Assembly: GCA_945890645.1 (NCBI GenBank)
Contig: CAMDCV010000003.1
Span: forward strand, 1-64,000
Direction: 5' to 3'
DNA from: Akkermansia muciniphila
Lineage (GTDB): Bacteria; Verrucomicrobiota; Verrucomicrobiia; Verrucomicrobiales; Akkermansiaceae
Length of the DNA: 64,000 nt
Made by a program: the position numbers and the translations under genes. Position 1 is the stretch's first letter; each line of letters opens with the position of its first letter. Under the pieces are notes generated by a model. It ran no database searches. It saw nothing but the letters and a program-made list of their open reading frames with translations, and was not told the origin of the DNA. This document shows positions 48,342 to 59,574 of this stretch, in pieces.

Positions 48342-49727
48342 TTAGTTTGCTTGCTGCAGTTTCGGTTGCTTCCATTCCCCGTTGAAGACTGCGGGCTTCG
48401 GCAAATAGATACGCATGATGCAGTAAAACGGCCCGTTCGGCGCGGGCAGCCAGTTGGATTCCATGTCTTCGCCCGGTGATTCTTTTTGCAAGTAAATCGT
48501 AAGCGAACCGTCGGCGGCTAACTTGAATGACTTAAGCATCGGAGAGTTGACGAGGTAGCGCTGCAGCGGATTAGCCACGAGCAACTGCGATTTGCCGTCA
48601 TACATTGTGAGCGACCAGAACGCACCTGCGGGCGGAAGCTGTTCTTTCTCGAAACGCAGCGTGTAATTGTGCTTCGATGCATCGGGTTTGTTGCCTTCCG
48701 CGTCCACGAAATACGGTGGATAGATGGCTTCCTCGCGCGAGTTTCCGTAGATACCCAGTTTCGCGCCGAGGAAACGATACGGATAATTATTCTTTAGGAA
48801 CTCGCGAGTCCCAAAAAGGTCGGCGCTGCCCAATTCACCGCCATTGATTCGCTTCATCATCGCGGCGAAATCATTCTGCCAGACTTCAGCGATGCCTTCT
48901 TCGATGGGCTTCGGTTGCTCGGATTGGAATGTCTTGCCCGCGCCGATGCCGAGCTTCGCAAAGCGGGCCATCAGTTCATTCTCAGAGGGGTGCGCGGGGC
49001 AAAACTGGAGCAGGAAATTCAGATAGCCGAACATTTCCGGCGTTTCCGTCATGTCCTTCGTGGGCTTGGGCCAGTCAATGGCCGAGGCGGCGGGCGGCGT
49101 GGCTTTGCCGAGAAACTTCGACATTGTCTGAACCTGATAGCCGTCTTGAATTTTCCTGACGTTGCCAATGTCATCCGCGTTGAAAAGCTGGGTGCGGAAC
49201 AGAACATAAAACAGCTCCGTCTCGCAGGGGATGACGGCCTTGATGCCGTTCGGAACTTCGCCTTTCCAGCCCGGTCCGGTGATGAGGAAATCACCGCCTT
49301 CGTTCCCGAACGCGCGCGTACCGAGGTAGGCGAAGTTGTGGGTGTAAAGGTCGATCATCTGCCCGGAATAGTAGCGTTCGCTCTCGATCTTCGGCATGGT
49401 GATGACCAGCGGCTCGGCTCGGAGGTCACCCCACAAATACGAATACGGCGTATCGGAGTTCGGTGTGACAAATTGCTTGTCGTCCGGCGTTGCCGCGTTG
49501 CGGGAGTGGCCGAGTTGGTTGAAAGGCGCTTTAAAGTCCGGCCCGCCGGTGTCAACGGCCTGCTTGTAGAGCGTCTTGTAGCCTTCGACAAACGGGAAGC
49601 CATAAATGTAGGCTTCCCTGGCAATGGCGCTAACCTCGGCCGGAGCGATGTCCGCAGCGCGGGCGTTCGTGAGCGCGAGCAGACCGGCAAGGATGAGGTG
49701 GAGGAGTGACGTTTTCAGAAGGTTCAT
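48342..49727 (-). CDS. exported DUF1254/DUF1214 protein (copy 2)
   Basis: 461 residues with a signal peptide (to about residue 24). IAREAYIYGFPFVEGYKTLY and FVTPNSDTPYSYLWGDLRAEP mark the DUF1254 part. AFWSLTMYDGKSQLLVANP and SNWLPAPNGPFYCIMRIYLP mark DUF1214. It is clearly a paralog of the protein at 37459, sharing even inter-motif text such as KIQDGYQ. It lies 25 bp after DUF1254 copy 3. Confidence 0.92.
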   Translation of the reverse strand: MNLLKTSLLHLILAGLLALTNARAADIAPAEVSAIAREAYIYGFPFVEGYKTLYKQAVDTGGPDFKAPFNQLGHSRNAATPDDKQFVTPNSDTPYSYLWGDLRAEPLVITMPKIESERYYSGQMIDLYTHNFAYLGTRAFGNEGGDFLITGPGWKGEVPNGIKAVIPCETELFYVLFRTQLFNADDIGNVRKIQDGYQVQTMSKFLGKATPPAASAIDWPKPTKDMTETPEMFGYLNFLLQFCPAHPSENELMARFAKLGIGAGKTFQSEQPKPIEEGIAEVWQNDFAAMMKRINGGELGSADLFGTREFLKNNYPYRFLGAKLGIYGNSREEAIYPPYFVDAEGNKPDASKHNYTLRFEKEQLPPAGAFWSLTMYDGKSQLLVANPLQRYLVNSPMLKSFKLAADGSLTIYLQKESPGEDMESNWLPAPNGPFYCIMRIYLPKPAVFNGEWKQPKLQQAN

Positions 49728-49752
49728 TTCGTGAATCCAGTTTCTTTAGTTG

Positions 49753-51219
49753 TTACGTTACGAGTTCAATATCCGGCAGCACCCAGGTGCGTTCGAAATA
49801 GGGCTGAGTGGGACCGTAGAGACGGAAGTAGGTGAACCAGCCTTTGCCCGGGATCGTCTTGATCCAGTTGCTTTCCGGTTTTCCGGCAGGTGCCTGCGGG
49901 CCAAAGTAAAGGTCCACGGAGCCGTCATCGTTCTTCACGATCTTGTCGCGCGAGGAGCGGTCTGGCGGAACCCCGGTGTCCACGAAACAGCGCGTTTCAT
50001 TATCATAGACCGTAAACGACCAGAACTGTGCGACCGGAGCATTCGGCGGGACGTGGAGTTGATAGGTCTTGCTCCCGTCAAGCCACTGGCCGGTGCTGTC
50101 CTTGGAGGATTCCAGATAGACCTGACCGAAGCCAACTGTCCTGCCCATCATGCCGACTGAAACGCCTACGGCTTCAAAGAACCAGGAGGCACGTTCGTCG
50201 AACTCGGTGTGGTGCGGGGCTTCCTGGTTGGTTTCCTTGAGGAAAAGCGAGATTTCCCACTTTTTGCCGGGCCAGACCGTCACGCCTTTGAAGCGTTTTT
50301 CGAAGGCGATGGTGCGAGCCATGATTTCACCCGTTTGGGCAGCGTCGATGAGGATTTGCTTCTGGCGATCGTCAGGGTTGAAAGGTTTGCCCTTTTCAAT
50401 GCCAAGCGGTTGGAGCATTCCCATCATCAGGCGGTCGCGTTCGATCACCGGTTCCTGGTTGATGATGTTCGAAAGACCCTCCCAAAAAGCCAGGCCGCGG
50501 GGTTGTTCGCCGGACCATTTCCGACCATCCGGCGAGACGTGGCGCGTCGGCGGCGGATTGTCGCGCTGGCTGTACGGATAGATTTTCAACGCCGCGATGG
50601 TCGCCTTCGCTTTTGCCGGATCTGGATCGAGCGCGCGTTGGCCGGACCAGATGTTCACGGTGGGGGAATGGACGATGTAGTATCCCTCCGGCTTGATGTC
50701 CGGGTCATTCGGGCCGAGCACGAGATATTTTCCGCCAGCGCCTTTGTCCGGCCCGGTCTGGCCGCAGTCGGTCAGGGGACGTTGCCAGAAGTCCAGGATG
50801 CCGCCGGCCACCGCACCGGGAGGGATTTCGATCACCAGTGGTCCCGTTTCCTTCATATTGGGAAATGCCATGACGTAGGGCGTCGTGGCGTTTGCCGTTA
50901 GCAGGCCCAGCTTGTCCTGAAAGGTGAGGTAGTCCACGTAGTCCAGATTGCCGGTGCCGAACTTGGTGATGTGTTCCTGCTGCCACTGCTGCATGGCCAT
51001 GATTGGCAAGGCCCAGAGGTAGGCTTGGCAGGCGCGTTGAAAATCAATGTCGTCGTAGATCTTTTTTGCCGTCGACTCGGTGGGATAACCGTTTTCCAGT
51101 TCGAGTTTTCCAAGGCGCGATTCGACGCTGCCGGTGGTGGGGAGTTGCTGTGCCCGGGCATTGGGGATTGCCGCCGAGGATGCAATCACACTGGCGAGGA
51201 TGGTTGCTGCTAACTTCAT
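49753..51219 (-). CDS. exported DUF1254/DUF1214 protein (copy 3, divergent)
   Basis: 488 residues with a signal peptide ending near AIPNARAQ. More distant from the other two copies: CQAYLWALPIMAMQQWQ replaces the YIYG start and ATTPYVMAFPNMKETGPLV replaces the NSDTPY motif. The C-terminal DUF1214 module is clear (QFWSFTVYDNETRCFVDTG, SNWIKTIPGKGWFTYFRLYG). Divergent copies beside a canonical one suggest different subunits or substrates rather than simple redundancy. Confidence 0.9.
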   Translation of the reverse strand: MKLAATILASVIASSAAIPNARAQQLPTTGSVESRLGKLELENGYPTESTAKKIYDDIDFQRACQAYLWALPIMAMQQWQQEHITKFGTGNLDYVDYLTFQDKLGLLTANATTPYVMAFPNMKETGPLVIEIPPGAVAGGILDFWQRPLTDCGQTGPDKGAGGKYLVLGPNDPDIKPEGYYIVHSPTVNIWSGQRALDPDPAKAKATIAALKIYPYSQRDNPPPTRHVSPDGRKWSGEQPRGLAFWEGLSNIINQEPVIERDRLMMGMLQPLGIEKGKPFNPDDRQKQILIDAAQTGEIMARTIAFEKRFKGVTVWPGKKWEISLFLKETNQEAPHHTEFDERASWFFEAVGVSVGMMGRTVGFGQVYLESSKDSTGQWLDGSKTYQLHVPPNAPVAQFWSFTVYDNETRCFVDTGVPPDRSSRDKIVKNDDGSVDLYFGPQAPAGKPESNWIKTIPGKGWFTYFRLYGPTQPYFERTWVLPDIELVT

Positions 51220-51239
51220 GGTTCGGTGTTTCTATCTTT

Positions 51240-51485
51240 TCAGATTCTGTAGCTCCGTGGTGTCGATGGTGCCGTTGAAGGGAAATAGGGCCTTTGGTCG
51301 AAGGTGTCGAGCGAGACAGGGGTGACGAAATCGGAAGTGCCTTCCTTGGTGACCTTTTCAACAAAGGCGGTGATGGATTGCTTGGCATTGCCGTCGTTCC
51401 ACGAGGGGAGCGGGTCAGCGGCGTGGAGAGAAGATGCGACACAGAACAATGTGGCGCACCAGGCAGTGAAAGGTATCTGATTCAT
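51240..51485 (-). pseudogene. truncated N-terminus of a second exported HAD phosphatase
   Basis: 81 codons. The signal peptide and following region copy the intact protein at 47303: AADPLPSWNDGNAKQSITAF against AADPLPSWNDGKSKQSITAY. Identity ends just before the catalytic DNDGT motif. The remaining DNA in another frame reads FPFNGTIDTTELQNLK, which weakly resembles a sulfatase C-terminus, so a deletion may have joined two genes. It lies 20 bp before DUF1254 copy 3 within the operon. Confidence 0.8.
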
Positions 51486-51524
51486 TAAGTTAGGGCTCAT
51501 ATCCAACAAGTGCTTCGTGTCGCT

Positions 51525-53468
51525 TCAACGTACGCCGGGTCTGACCGTGGCCATGCTGCCCATCAGGTCGGTTACAAAGACGCATAGGCAGGTGTTGCAG
51601 CCGGGGGCGTCGCTTTCTTTCGGCACGGCGAGTCCGAGGTCGGTGAAGGGTTTGGCGCGCGCGGTGGCGAGCAGGGCGTTGGACAGGGATTCGATGCCCG
51701 GATGCTCCGGCCGGTTGCCGCTGGTCTCCTTTTTCCGTTCGGCATCAGACATGACGAAGACGGTGGCGCCTTCCTTGATGGTCTCGACGACCTTGAGCTG
51801 GTCGAGCGTCTCGGGATCCACGGCGGTCGGGTCCTTGTCGAGGATGATGAGATCGGCGAGCTTGCCGGTCTCGATGGAGCCTTTGGTCTTTTCCTCGAAG
51901 TGCTGCCAAGCGGCCCAGAGCGTCATCGCCTTGAGCGCGGTCATCACGTCCACCCGGTGCTGCGGACCGAGGATATCGCCGGAGCGGGTGCGGCGGGTGA
52001 CGGTGGCATCGAGCACGCGCATCGAGTTGGGAAACGCCACGGGCGCGTCGTGGTGGGACGTGAATTTCATCCCGCGTTTCATGCACCAGCCGGTGGGCGA
52101 GATGTTCTCCGCGAGCACGGGGCCGACGGTGTGATCGCGGTGCCAATCGCCCCAATAGAAGGTGTGCATGGGGAAGAGCGAGGGAAGGATTCCCAGGGTG
52201 TTGAGCGAATCCACCTGGTCTTCGCGGAGGAACTGCCCGTGGATCAGCACGGGCCGCCGGTCGCCTGCGCCATGCTTTTTCGCGGCCTCGCCGGTGAAGG
52301 CGATCAACTGATCGGATGCGGCCTCGCCGTTCGAGTGGGTGATGATCTGGATGTTGTTGGCGAATGCCCAGTCGATCGCGTCCCCCACTTGCTTTGTCTG
52401 GGCGGCGGGATAACCGGCGTAACCGGGCGGATAGTTGCCTACGGGCTTGTAATACGGCCGGTCGCGCCAGGCGGTGAATCCCTGCGGCGTGCCGTCGATC
52501 GTGAGTTTGGCCCCGGCGACGCGGAAGCGGTTCTTATACGTGGGGCTCTGGCTGTTCTTGATGATGTCTCGGTCCACCAAAACATCGGGATAGGTCGCGA
52601 CGTCGATCTTGAGCCCGCCCGAATCCGCGACGGCCTGCATGGCCTTGACCGTCGACGGGGTGGAACGGCCTTCCTGCGCGGTCGTGTAGCCGTAGCGCGC
52701 CCAGAGATCGGCGCCCGCGCGGACGAACTCCTGTGAAGCCTCCGGCCCTACACGGACGAACAGCTTCATCAACACGCTGTAGAAGGCGGTTTCCTCCAGC
52801 ACGCCGTTCGGCTCATCGGTTCCCTCGCGGCGCTGGATGACCCCGCCCGCGGGATTCGGCGTGCCGGCGGCGATGCCGACGATTTCGAGCGCCTTGGAAT
52901 TGACGGCGCAAAGGTGGCTGGACTGGTGGACGAGGATGATGGGCACGTCTTTGGAGACCGCGTCGAGGTCGTCGCGCGTCGGATGGCGCAACTCGGCGAG
53001 CTGCGAGTTGTCGTAGCCGAAACCGACAATAAGCTGGATCTTGTCCACCGCCTTCTGGTTTGCGGCGATCCAGTCTCGGAGCGTCTGCTGCAGGCTGGCG
53101 ATGTCCTTGACCTCCCCATCGGGCGGGGAGAGCAGGTTGGCGGAAAGGGCTTGGATCCCGCCGCCGAAGACGTGGCCGTGGGCATCGACGAAACCCGGCA
53201 ACATGGTCTTGCCCTCCAGATCCACAAGCTTGGTGGCGTCACCCTTGGTCTTGAGAACCTCGTCTTTTTTCCCCACGGCGATGATTTTGCCATCCTTGAC
53301 GGCCACGGCTTCGGCGCGTGGATTCGCGTCGTCGATGGTGATGATCGGGCCACCGTGGTAAATGGTGTCGGCTGTTTCGCTTTTGACCTGGTTATCGGCG
53401 CTGAAAAGCAGCGCGGTCGCGCAAAATGCGGCGGCGACAGCGAGAATCGGGATATATTCTGATTTCAT
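51525..53468 (-). CDS. exported amidohydrolase, YtcJ-like
   Basis: 647 residues with an N-terminal signal or anchor helix. Metal-dependent amidohydrolase: LPGFVDAHGHVFGGG (His97, His99), later HQSSHLCAVNSKALE, ITHSNGEAASDQLI, TGWCMKRGMKFTSHHDAPV and LGKLADLIILDKDP-like endings (GKLADLIILDKDP). YtcJ-like enzymes usually lack a leader, so export is notable. The substrate is probably an amide or lactone released in the envelope. Base composition looks more GC-rich than the first 35 kb, by eye. Confidence 0.9.
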   Translation of the reverse strand: MKSEYIPILAVAAAFCATALLFSADNQVKSETADTIYHGGPIITIDDANPRAEAVAVKDGKIIAVGKKDEVLKTKGDATKLVDLEGKTMLPGFVDAHGHVFGGGIQALSANLLSPPDGEVKDIASLQQTLRDWIAANQKAVDKIQLIVGFGYDNSQLAELRHPTRDDLDAVSKDVPIILVHQSSHLCAVNSKALEIVGIAAGTPNPAGGVIQRREGTDEPNGVLEETAFYSVLMKLFVRVGPEASQEFVRAGADLWARYGYTTAQEGRSTPSTVKAMQAVADSGGLKIDVATYPDVLVDRDIIKNSQSPTYKNRFRVAGAKLTIDGTPQGFTAWRDRPYYKPVGNYPPGYAGYPAAQTKQVGDAIDWAFANNIQIITHSNGEAASDQLIAFTGEAAKKHGAGDRRPVLIHGQFLREDQVDSLNTLGILPSLFPMHTFYWGDWHRDHTVGPVLAENISPTGWCMKRGMKFTSHHDAPVAFPNSMRVLDATVTRRTRSGDILGPQHRVDVMTALKAMTLWAAWQHFEEKTKGSIETGKLADLIILDKDPTAVDPETLDQLKVVETIKEGATVFVMSDAERKKETSGNRPEHPGIESLSNALLATARAKPFTDLGLAVPKESDAPGCNTCLCVFVTDLMGSMATVRPGVR

Positions 53469-53504
53469 ATGTATCGGGTTGCTTCGGATTTCAGATATCG
53501 GGAA

Positions 53505-54776
53505 TTACAAGTTGATGCTGGTGCGCAAACTCGCGACCCATGCGTCGGAAAAATCGCCGCGTGCGGGGTTGATCCATTGTAAATCCCCGGTGAGGCGGAG
53601 CCAACCGGTGACGGCGAGATTATAGTAGATTTCCACGCCCTGCTCGTCGTGGAGCCGTAGCGCTCTCGCCAGGGAGGATTGAAGGTCGTCGCTCAGATTG
53701 TAATAGTAGTATCCGATGCCGAAAACATCTTCCGGCCTGCCGGGGACGATGCCATGGCCTGCGAAGCCGCCGATCAGGGAAGCCTGGATCGGATTGGGAT
53801 TGCCATCCGCGACGGCGGCTTTGCCATAGATCCCGAGACCTTTTCCAGGGCTGGATGCAGACTCCAGCAGAAGATGGGAAAAGCCGAGCGCCACATTGAA
53901 AGAGCCTTCCTTCACGCCACCCTTGAGATCCGGCGGGAGCAGCAGCGATGAAAGATCCGCGCCGTCCTTGGTACTGTATGTGCCGGTTAGATTGATGCTG
54001 CTGGGACGGCTGGCGATTTCTCCGCTCCATGTGACACCGAGGGACAGATTGACTCCTTCCTGGAACAGCTCGTCGATCCAATAGTCGCGGGTGCGATCCT
54101 CGGAATCGAAGGCCATGAAAGTGAGAGTGAACGGGTCGAGTTTCTGGCTCAGCACCGCACCCATGATCGTCGGTGGCACGACACCGCTCGGCGGGGCGAC
54201 GAAGGCGATGTTGGTGAAGCGGTCGCGCGCCCAGCCGCCGAAAAAGGGATCCGCCGCGAGAAGATCCACCGCGTTGATCTTACCGATCAGCAGCGAGGTT
54301 TCGGTCGGAAAACGATGACTGTAGTAGATCGATGAGGCGACCACATCCCCGGGCGATCCGAGCGGCAATACTACGCCGGTGTTAAGCGGCCAGATGCCGC
54401 CGGAGCGAGGTTCCGCGCGATCCGCCGCCTCGCAGTATCGCGATTCCATGTGGAAATGAAAGCCGCCGCCGTCCCATAAGCCGAGCTTGCCGGTGTTGAG
54501 ATGGAGGAAGGCATCCGAACGACCGCCGAAATCAAAACTCTGATCGCCCACACCGCCGGAGAGAAGCCCGGAAAAGTAGCCTGTGGTCGAGAGTTCGGTG
54601 ACAATTCCTTTCTCAGCGAGCGAGCTGCGGACACCACCCCAGTCGCCCGTGAGCGAGTCACGAGTCCAGAAGGAATCTTGCGGAAGCGTGTCCGGCGTCT
54701 GCGCGAGATCCACGCCCTGAGCCCACATGAAGGGCGCAGCAAGTGCAAATGCGATGAGCGTGGTGGTACGCTTCAT
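53505..54776 (-). CDS. carbohydrate-selective porin, OprB family
   Basis: About 423 residues from the ATG giving MKRTTTLIAFALAAPFMWAQ, a signal peptide. SLTGDWGGVRSSLAEKGI is the OprB family start. GGRSDAFLHLNTGKLGLWDG, FAGHGIVPGRPEDVFGIGYY and HDEQGVEIYYNLAVTGWLRL are further family motifs. It is a passive outer-membrane channel for sugars or small solutes, probably supplying the exported enzymes of the operon. The frame continues to 54854, but the signal peptide sets the start. Confidence 0.92.
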   Translation of the reverse strand: MKRTTTLIAFALAAPFMWAQGVDLAQTPDTLPQDSFWTRDSLTGDWGGVRSSLAEKGIVTELSTTGYFSGLLSGGVGDQSFDFGGRSDAFLHLNTGKLGLWDGGGFHFHMESRYCEAADRAEPRSGGIWPLNTGVVLPLGSPGDVVASSIYYSHRFPTETSLLIGKINAVDLLAADPFFGGWARDRFTNIAFVAPPSGVVPPTIMGAVLSQKLDPFTLTFMAFDSEDRTRDYWIDELFQEGVNLSLGVTWSGEIASRPSSINLTGTYSTKDGADLSSLLLPPDLKGGVKEGSFNVALGFSHLLLESASSPGKGLGIYGKAAVADGNPNPIQASLIGGFAGHGIVPGRPEDVFGIGYYYYNLSDDLQSSLARALRLHDEQGVEIYYNLAVTGWLRLTGDLQWINPARGDFSDAWVASLRTSINL

Positions 54777-54818
54777 TGGCTTATCCTTTCTTTGATTCAT
54801 TTGCTTCGGTGGTGAATT

Positions 54819-54846
54819 CGCGGGCCGATCTCGCGACCGGCCCGCG
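54819..54846. other. strong GC-rich hairpin between sulfatase and porin
   Basis: CGCGGGCC (54819-54826) pairs with GGCCCGCG (54839-54846). No T run follows on the minus strand, so it is more likely a stabilising or attenuating structure than a simple intrinsic terminator. Confidence 0.45.
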
Positions 54847-54883
54847 TGTTTCACAATCGAAACAGATTGGACCTAACTTAATC

Positions 54884-56446
<1,563 letters not shown>

Positions 56447-56600
56447 AGTAGTATCAGGAATGGATTATAACCAATGTCTGCGGCCTAGGGGGAACGTGAC
56501 CTGCAGTCATTGACGATTTATGCCATCAAAGCCATGCACTAATTACTAGATGAGGCGAAAATTGAATAGTAAACTTTCGTATAACGCCGGAGCATGCGGT

Positions 56601-57215
56601 TCATTCTGCCGCAGACACGCCCAGCGATTGTGCGATGTGCACGAGATCGACGATCGACTTCGCCTGCATCTTGTGCATGACGCGCATGCGATGGATTTTC
56701 ACCGTCTGCTCGATGGTGCCCAGAGTAAAAGCGATTTGTTTGTTCGGCTTGCCCGAGATAACATGGGCCATCACTTCTTTCTCCCTCGATGTGAGTTGTG
56801 CATACAAGATTCGCAAGCGCTCCACTTCCTCTTGCTTCTGATCACTTTTCCCTAACAGATCCAATGCCGAATTCACTGCGCGAATCAGATCATCGCTTTG
56901 CACCGGCTTGGTAAGGAAATCCACAGCGCCGGATTTTATAGCGCGCACGCTCATGGGAATGTCACCGTGCCCTGTGAGGAAAATCACCGGCAAGTGAGAT
57001 CCCTTGGCCCGCAGCAGCCTCAGCACCTCCAAGCCATTCATTTCGGGCATAGCCACATCTAGGATCACGCAGCCGTGAGGTGTGGGTTCTGCGAGAAATG
57101 TTTTGGCGGAATCAAAGGACTTTACCGGAAACCCTTCCCCGCCTAACAGACGGGCGAGTGCCTTGAGCATTCCCGGCTCGTCATCCACAAGATAGACTAT
57201 GGCGGCATCTTTCAC
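56601..57215 (-). CDS. FixJ-type response regulator (REC + LuxR HTH)
   Basis: 204 residues. Receiver domain: acidic pair DD (11-12), phospho-acceptor Asp53 in ILDVAMPEMNG, Thr81 and Lys103 in LTKPVQ. The C-terminal LuxR-type helix-turn-helix reads LTSREKEVMAHVISGKPNKQ and GTIEQTVKIHRMRVMHKM. It overlaps the kinase stop by four bases (ATGA), so the pair is translationally coupled. It lies upstream of the sulfatase train on the same strand, making that train a plausible target. Confidence 0.95.
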   Translation of the reverse strand: MKDAAIVYLVDDEPGMLKALARLLGGEGFPVKSFDSAKTFLAEPTPHGCVILDVAMPEMNGLEVLRLLRAKGSHLPVIFLTGHGDIPMSVRAIKSGAVDFLTKPVQSDDLIRAVNSALDLLGKSDQKQEEVERLRILYAQLTSREKEVMAHVISGKPNKQIAFTLGTIEQTVKIHRMRVMHKMQAKSIVDLVHIAQSLGVSAAE

Positions 57216-58663
57216 GCCATCACCTCCTTCACTGGCAGCACCACATGAAATGTAGCGCCGCTTTGGGATTGCGCAGGCTCAGCCCAGAGCTGGCCCTGGT
57301 GGGCGGCGATGATGGAGCGGCAAATCGCAAGTCCCATGCCGAGTCCTTGATCTTTTGTGGTGTAATATGCGTGGAATATCGACTCCACATCCGCAGGCAA
57401 GCCTTGACCGTTATCAGTAACTTCTAGGCTCACTGATGCGCCATCGCTCTTTGTCTTGATATGCAATCTTCTCGTTTCCGAGGTCCCAGTTTCCATCGCC
57501 TCACAGGCATTCAGCATGAGATTAAGCAGAACTTGTTGGAGCTGGATGCGATCGGCAGAAATGTTTGGAAGCGAATGGGCGAGATCATGGCTCAAGCTCA
57601 CTTCACGACCGGCCATTTCGTTCTTCATCAGAAGAAAGACTTCCGTGACGACTTCATTCAGGTCAAGGATCTGGCTACTCACCTCGCCACGCTGCAATAG
57701 CGCACGGATGCGTTTGATCGTCTCGCTGGCCCTGAGATTTTCTTTTACGATTTCTCCGAGAATCTCTCCCATCTCCTCAAGATCGGGACTTTTATTATCT
57801 AACAATTTTTGCGCAGCCTGCGCATTGCTGAGGATGATTGCCAGAGGCTGATTCATTTCATGCGCCAGAGATACCGATAACTCGCCTAGTGCCGCCACCC
57901 TGCCGAGATGTGTCACCTCCTTATACTTGCTTTCCTGGGTGTCTCGCAATTCAACCTCCAAGATGGCCGCACGCTTTGTTTCCAAGCTGAGATCGAAAGC
58001 CATGAGAAGAATCATCCCCATAAAATAAAGACTGGCACTCAATGGAAACTCCACCACCTGCCATAGCGAAAGGATGGCACTCATCGTACTCATCGCGACA
58101 AAAAAACTGATACTGCCCCCCGTCAGCAGCACTCGCCTTTTTTCTCCCCGCCGCCATGCTTGGAGAGACGCATCCACAACAAAAATCAACAGCAGCAGCA
58201 GCGCGGCCTGTGCCGCTAGCATCATCGGATTCGGTCGGCCGATCGCCATCGCCGCTAACTCACCGAGATAGGAAACCTCGCGCAGTCCCGTGATCTCAAG
58301 ATAATTGATGTTCGGATCGAGCACAAAATTTACTCCTAAGGTCAGCGTGCGCAGACCGATGACAACGGCCGCCAGCCAGTAGCGACCCGTGCGCAAATAG
58401 ACGAGAACGAAGCCCACGATCGCGACAAAAATCAACCAAGTCGGCACATGAATCCAACGCAGTGCGGTGCCGAATGCCTCAGGCGTGTGGGCCTTCATCA
58501 TTACTAATTCGCAGAAGGCCAGACCCGCGATGCCTATCGTCATGAAAAAGAACCATAGCCGTTCCCGCTTTTCCCGATTCTGCCACCAGACTAGCAAGTG
58601 CACGAAACCCAGCGTGAGCGAGGTGGCGGCAATCATCGACCAAATGACAGTAATCAAACTCAT
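57212..58663 (-). CDS. membrane sensor histidine kinase
   Basis: About 483 residues from MSLITVIWSMIAATSL. The N-terminal half has about seven hydrophobic helices forming a membrane-embedded sensor with no large periplasmic domain. Then comes HisKA with SLAHEMNQPLAIIL (phospho-His about 268), and the ATPase boxes LLNLMLNACEAM, VTDNGQGLP and GLGMGLAICRSIIAAHQG. It should phosphorylate the FixJ-like regulator that overlaps it. The signal is unknown; a membrane-soluble compound would suit a 7TM sensor. The frame extends to 58702. Confidence 0.93.
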   Translation of the reverse strand: MSLITVIWSMIAATSLTLGFVHLLVWWQNREKRERLWFFFMTIGIAGLAFCELVMMKAHTPEAFGTALRWIHVPTWLIFVAIVGFVLVYLRTGRYWLAAVVIGLRTLTLGVNFVLDPNINYLEITGLREVSYLGELAAMAIGRPNPMMLAAQAALLLLLIFVVDASLQAWRRGEKRRVLLTGGSISFFVAMSTMSAILSLWQVVEFPLSASLYFMGMILLMAFDLSLETKRAAILEVELRDTQESKYKEVTHLGRVAALGELSVSLAHEMNQPLAIILSNAQAAQKLLDNKSPDLEEMGEILGEIVKENLRASETIKRIRALLQRGEVSSQILDLNEVVTEVFLLMKNEMAGREVSLSHDLAHSLPNISADRIQLQQVLLNLMLNACEAMETGTSETRRLHIKTKSDGASVSLEVTDNGQGLPADVESIFHAYYTTKDQGLGMGLAICRSIIAAHQGQLWAEPAQSQSGATFHVVLPVKEVMA

Positions 58664-58727
58664 GGTGCTGGAGACTGTGGGGTGAGCTGTTCCAAAATAC
58701 AAAAAAACAACTACACGCCTACTGACG

Positions 58728-59468
58728 TTACGAATGCGGCACGGCTCGCTCCAGAAGCTCCGGTGCGATGTGGATCACGCCATGGAAGGGTTGGTTAAGC
58801 TCTAAGATCAAGAAGATCGCCACGGCGACGGAGAGGGCGGAGACAATCAGAGAAAATGATGCGGTCGCATTACCGGGCGAAAATAAGCTGAATGAAAAAA
58901 AGATCACCACCAGCCAGAACACCACGGCAATGAGCAAAGGCCAAGTCATGGTTTTTTGTGCCTGCACCTGCATCAAAGTACGCAATTGTCCTACTTTTAA
59001 AAATGTGGTAATTGCCTGTGCTTTCAAATTCTCCTGAACCTCGTTATTAGGCTTGAGATGGAGTAATTCTATGTACAGTGCATCTCCCGCATGGGTATTT
59101 ATGATCTTTGTATGCGAGTCTGCCGCCCACATTTGTTGTGCGGTGGCTTTCGTGATGGCTCGGGTCTTAGTCTGCAAAGATGCAGCCTCGGGTCCATACA
59201 GAGATAGGATACGATCTATGAAACTGAACTCTGCCCCCAGTGTGATAACTTGGTTTTGCACGGTTTTATAAGAGTCTTGCGTGGAGCTGACTAACAGACC
59301 TAACAATAACGCTGACATCGTAGCAACCAGCCCCATGGCAATCTTGACGGTGTCCTTGCTCTCTGAGCACAGATGGTGCTCGGGCAATCGGCGCCGCACA
59401 TACAAACCGAGCCACACAGCCGTCATCAACGCCGCTGCGACCATGAGGGAAATCAGAGATGGATTCAT
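58728..59468 (-). CDS. DUF4239 (bestrophin-like) membrane protein
   Basis: 246 residues, four hydrophobic helices (about 8-24, 46-62, 174-195 and 203-221). GLVATMSALLLGLLVSSTQD and FFSFSLFSPGNATASFSLIV are typical of the DUF4239 family, distantly related to bestrophin-like channels. Function unknown. Transcribed alone or with the kinase gene. Confidence 0.8.
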   Translation of the reverse strand: MNPSLISLMVAAALMTAVWLGLYVRRRLPEHHLCSESKDTVKIAMGLVATMSALLLGLLVSSTQDSYKTVQNQVITLGAEFSFIDRILSLYGPEAASLQTKTRAITKATAQQMWAADSHTKIINTHAGDALYIELLHLKPNNEVQENLKAQAITTFLKVGQLRTLMQVQAQKTMTWPLLIAVVFWLVVIFFSFSLFSPGNATASFSLIVSALSVAVAIFLILELNQPFHGVIHIAPELLERAVPHS

Positions 59469-59574
59469 ATCGTATTAAATGCCAAACAAATTTATTCTTA
59501 GTTAGATACAATAACAAGATAAACAAGCAGATACTCTCACATACGATCTTGAGAGACCAGACTCCAACTGCCAA

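Noticed and set aside
51702-52736. 344-codon plus-strand reading frame
   Set aside because: Antisense to the YtcJ-like amidohydrolase, with no recognisable motif; a GC-rich shadow.
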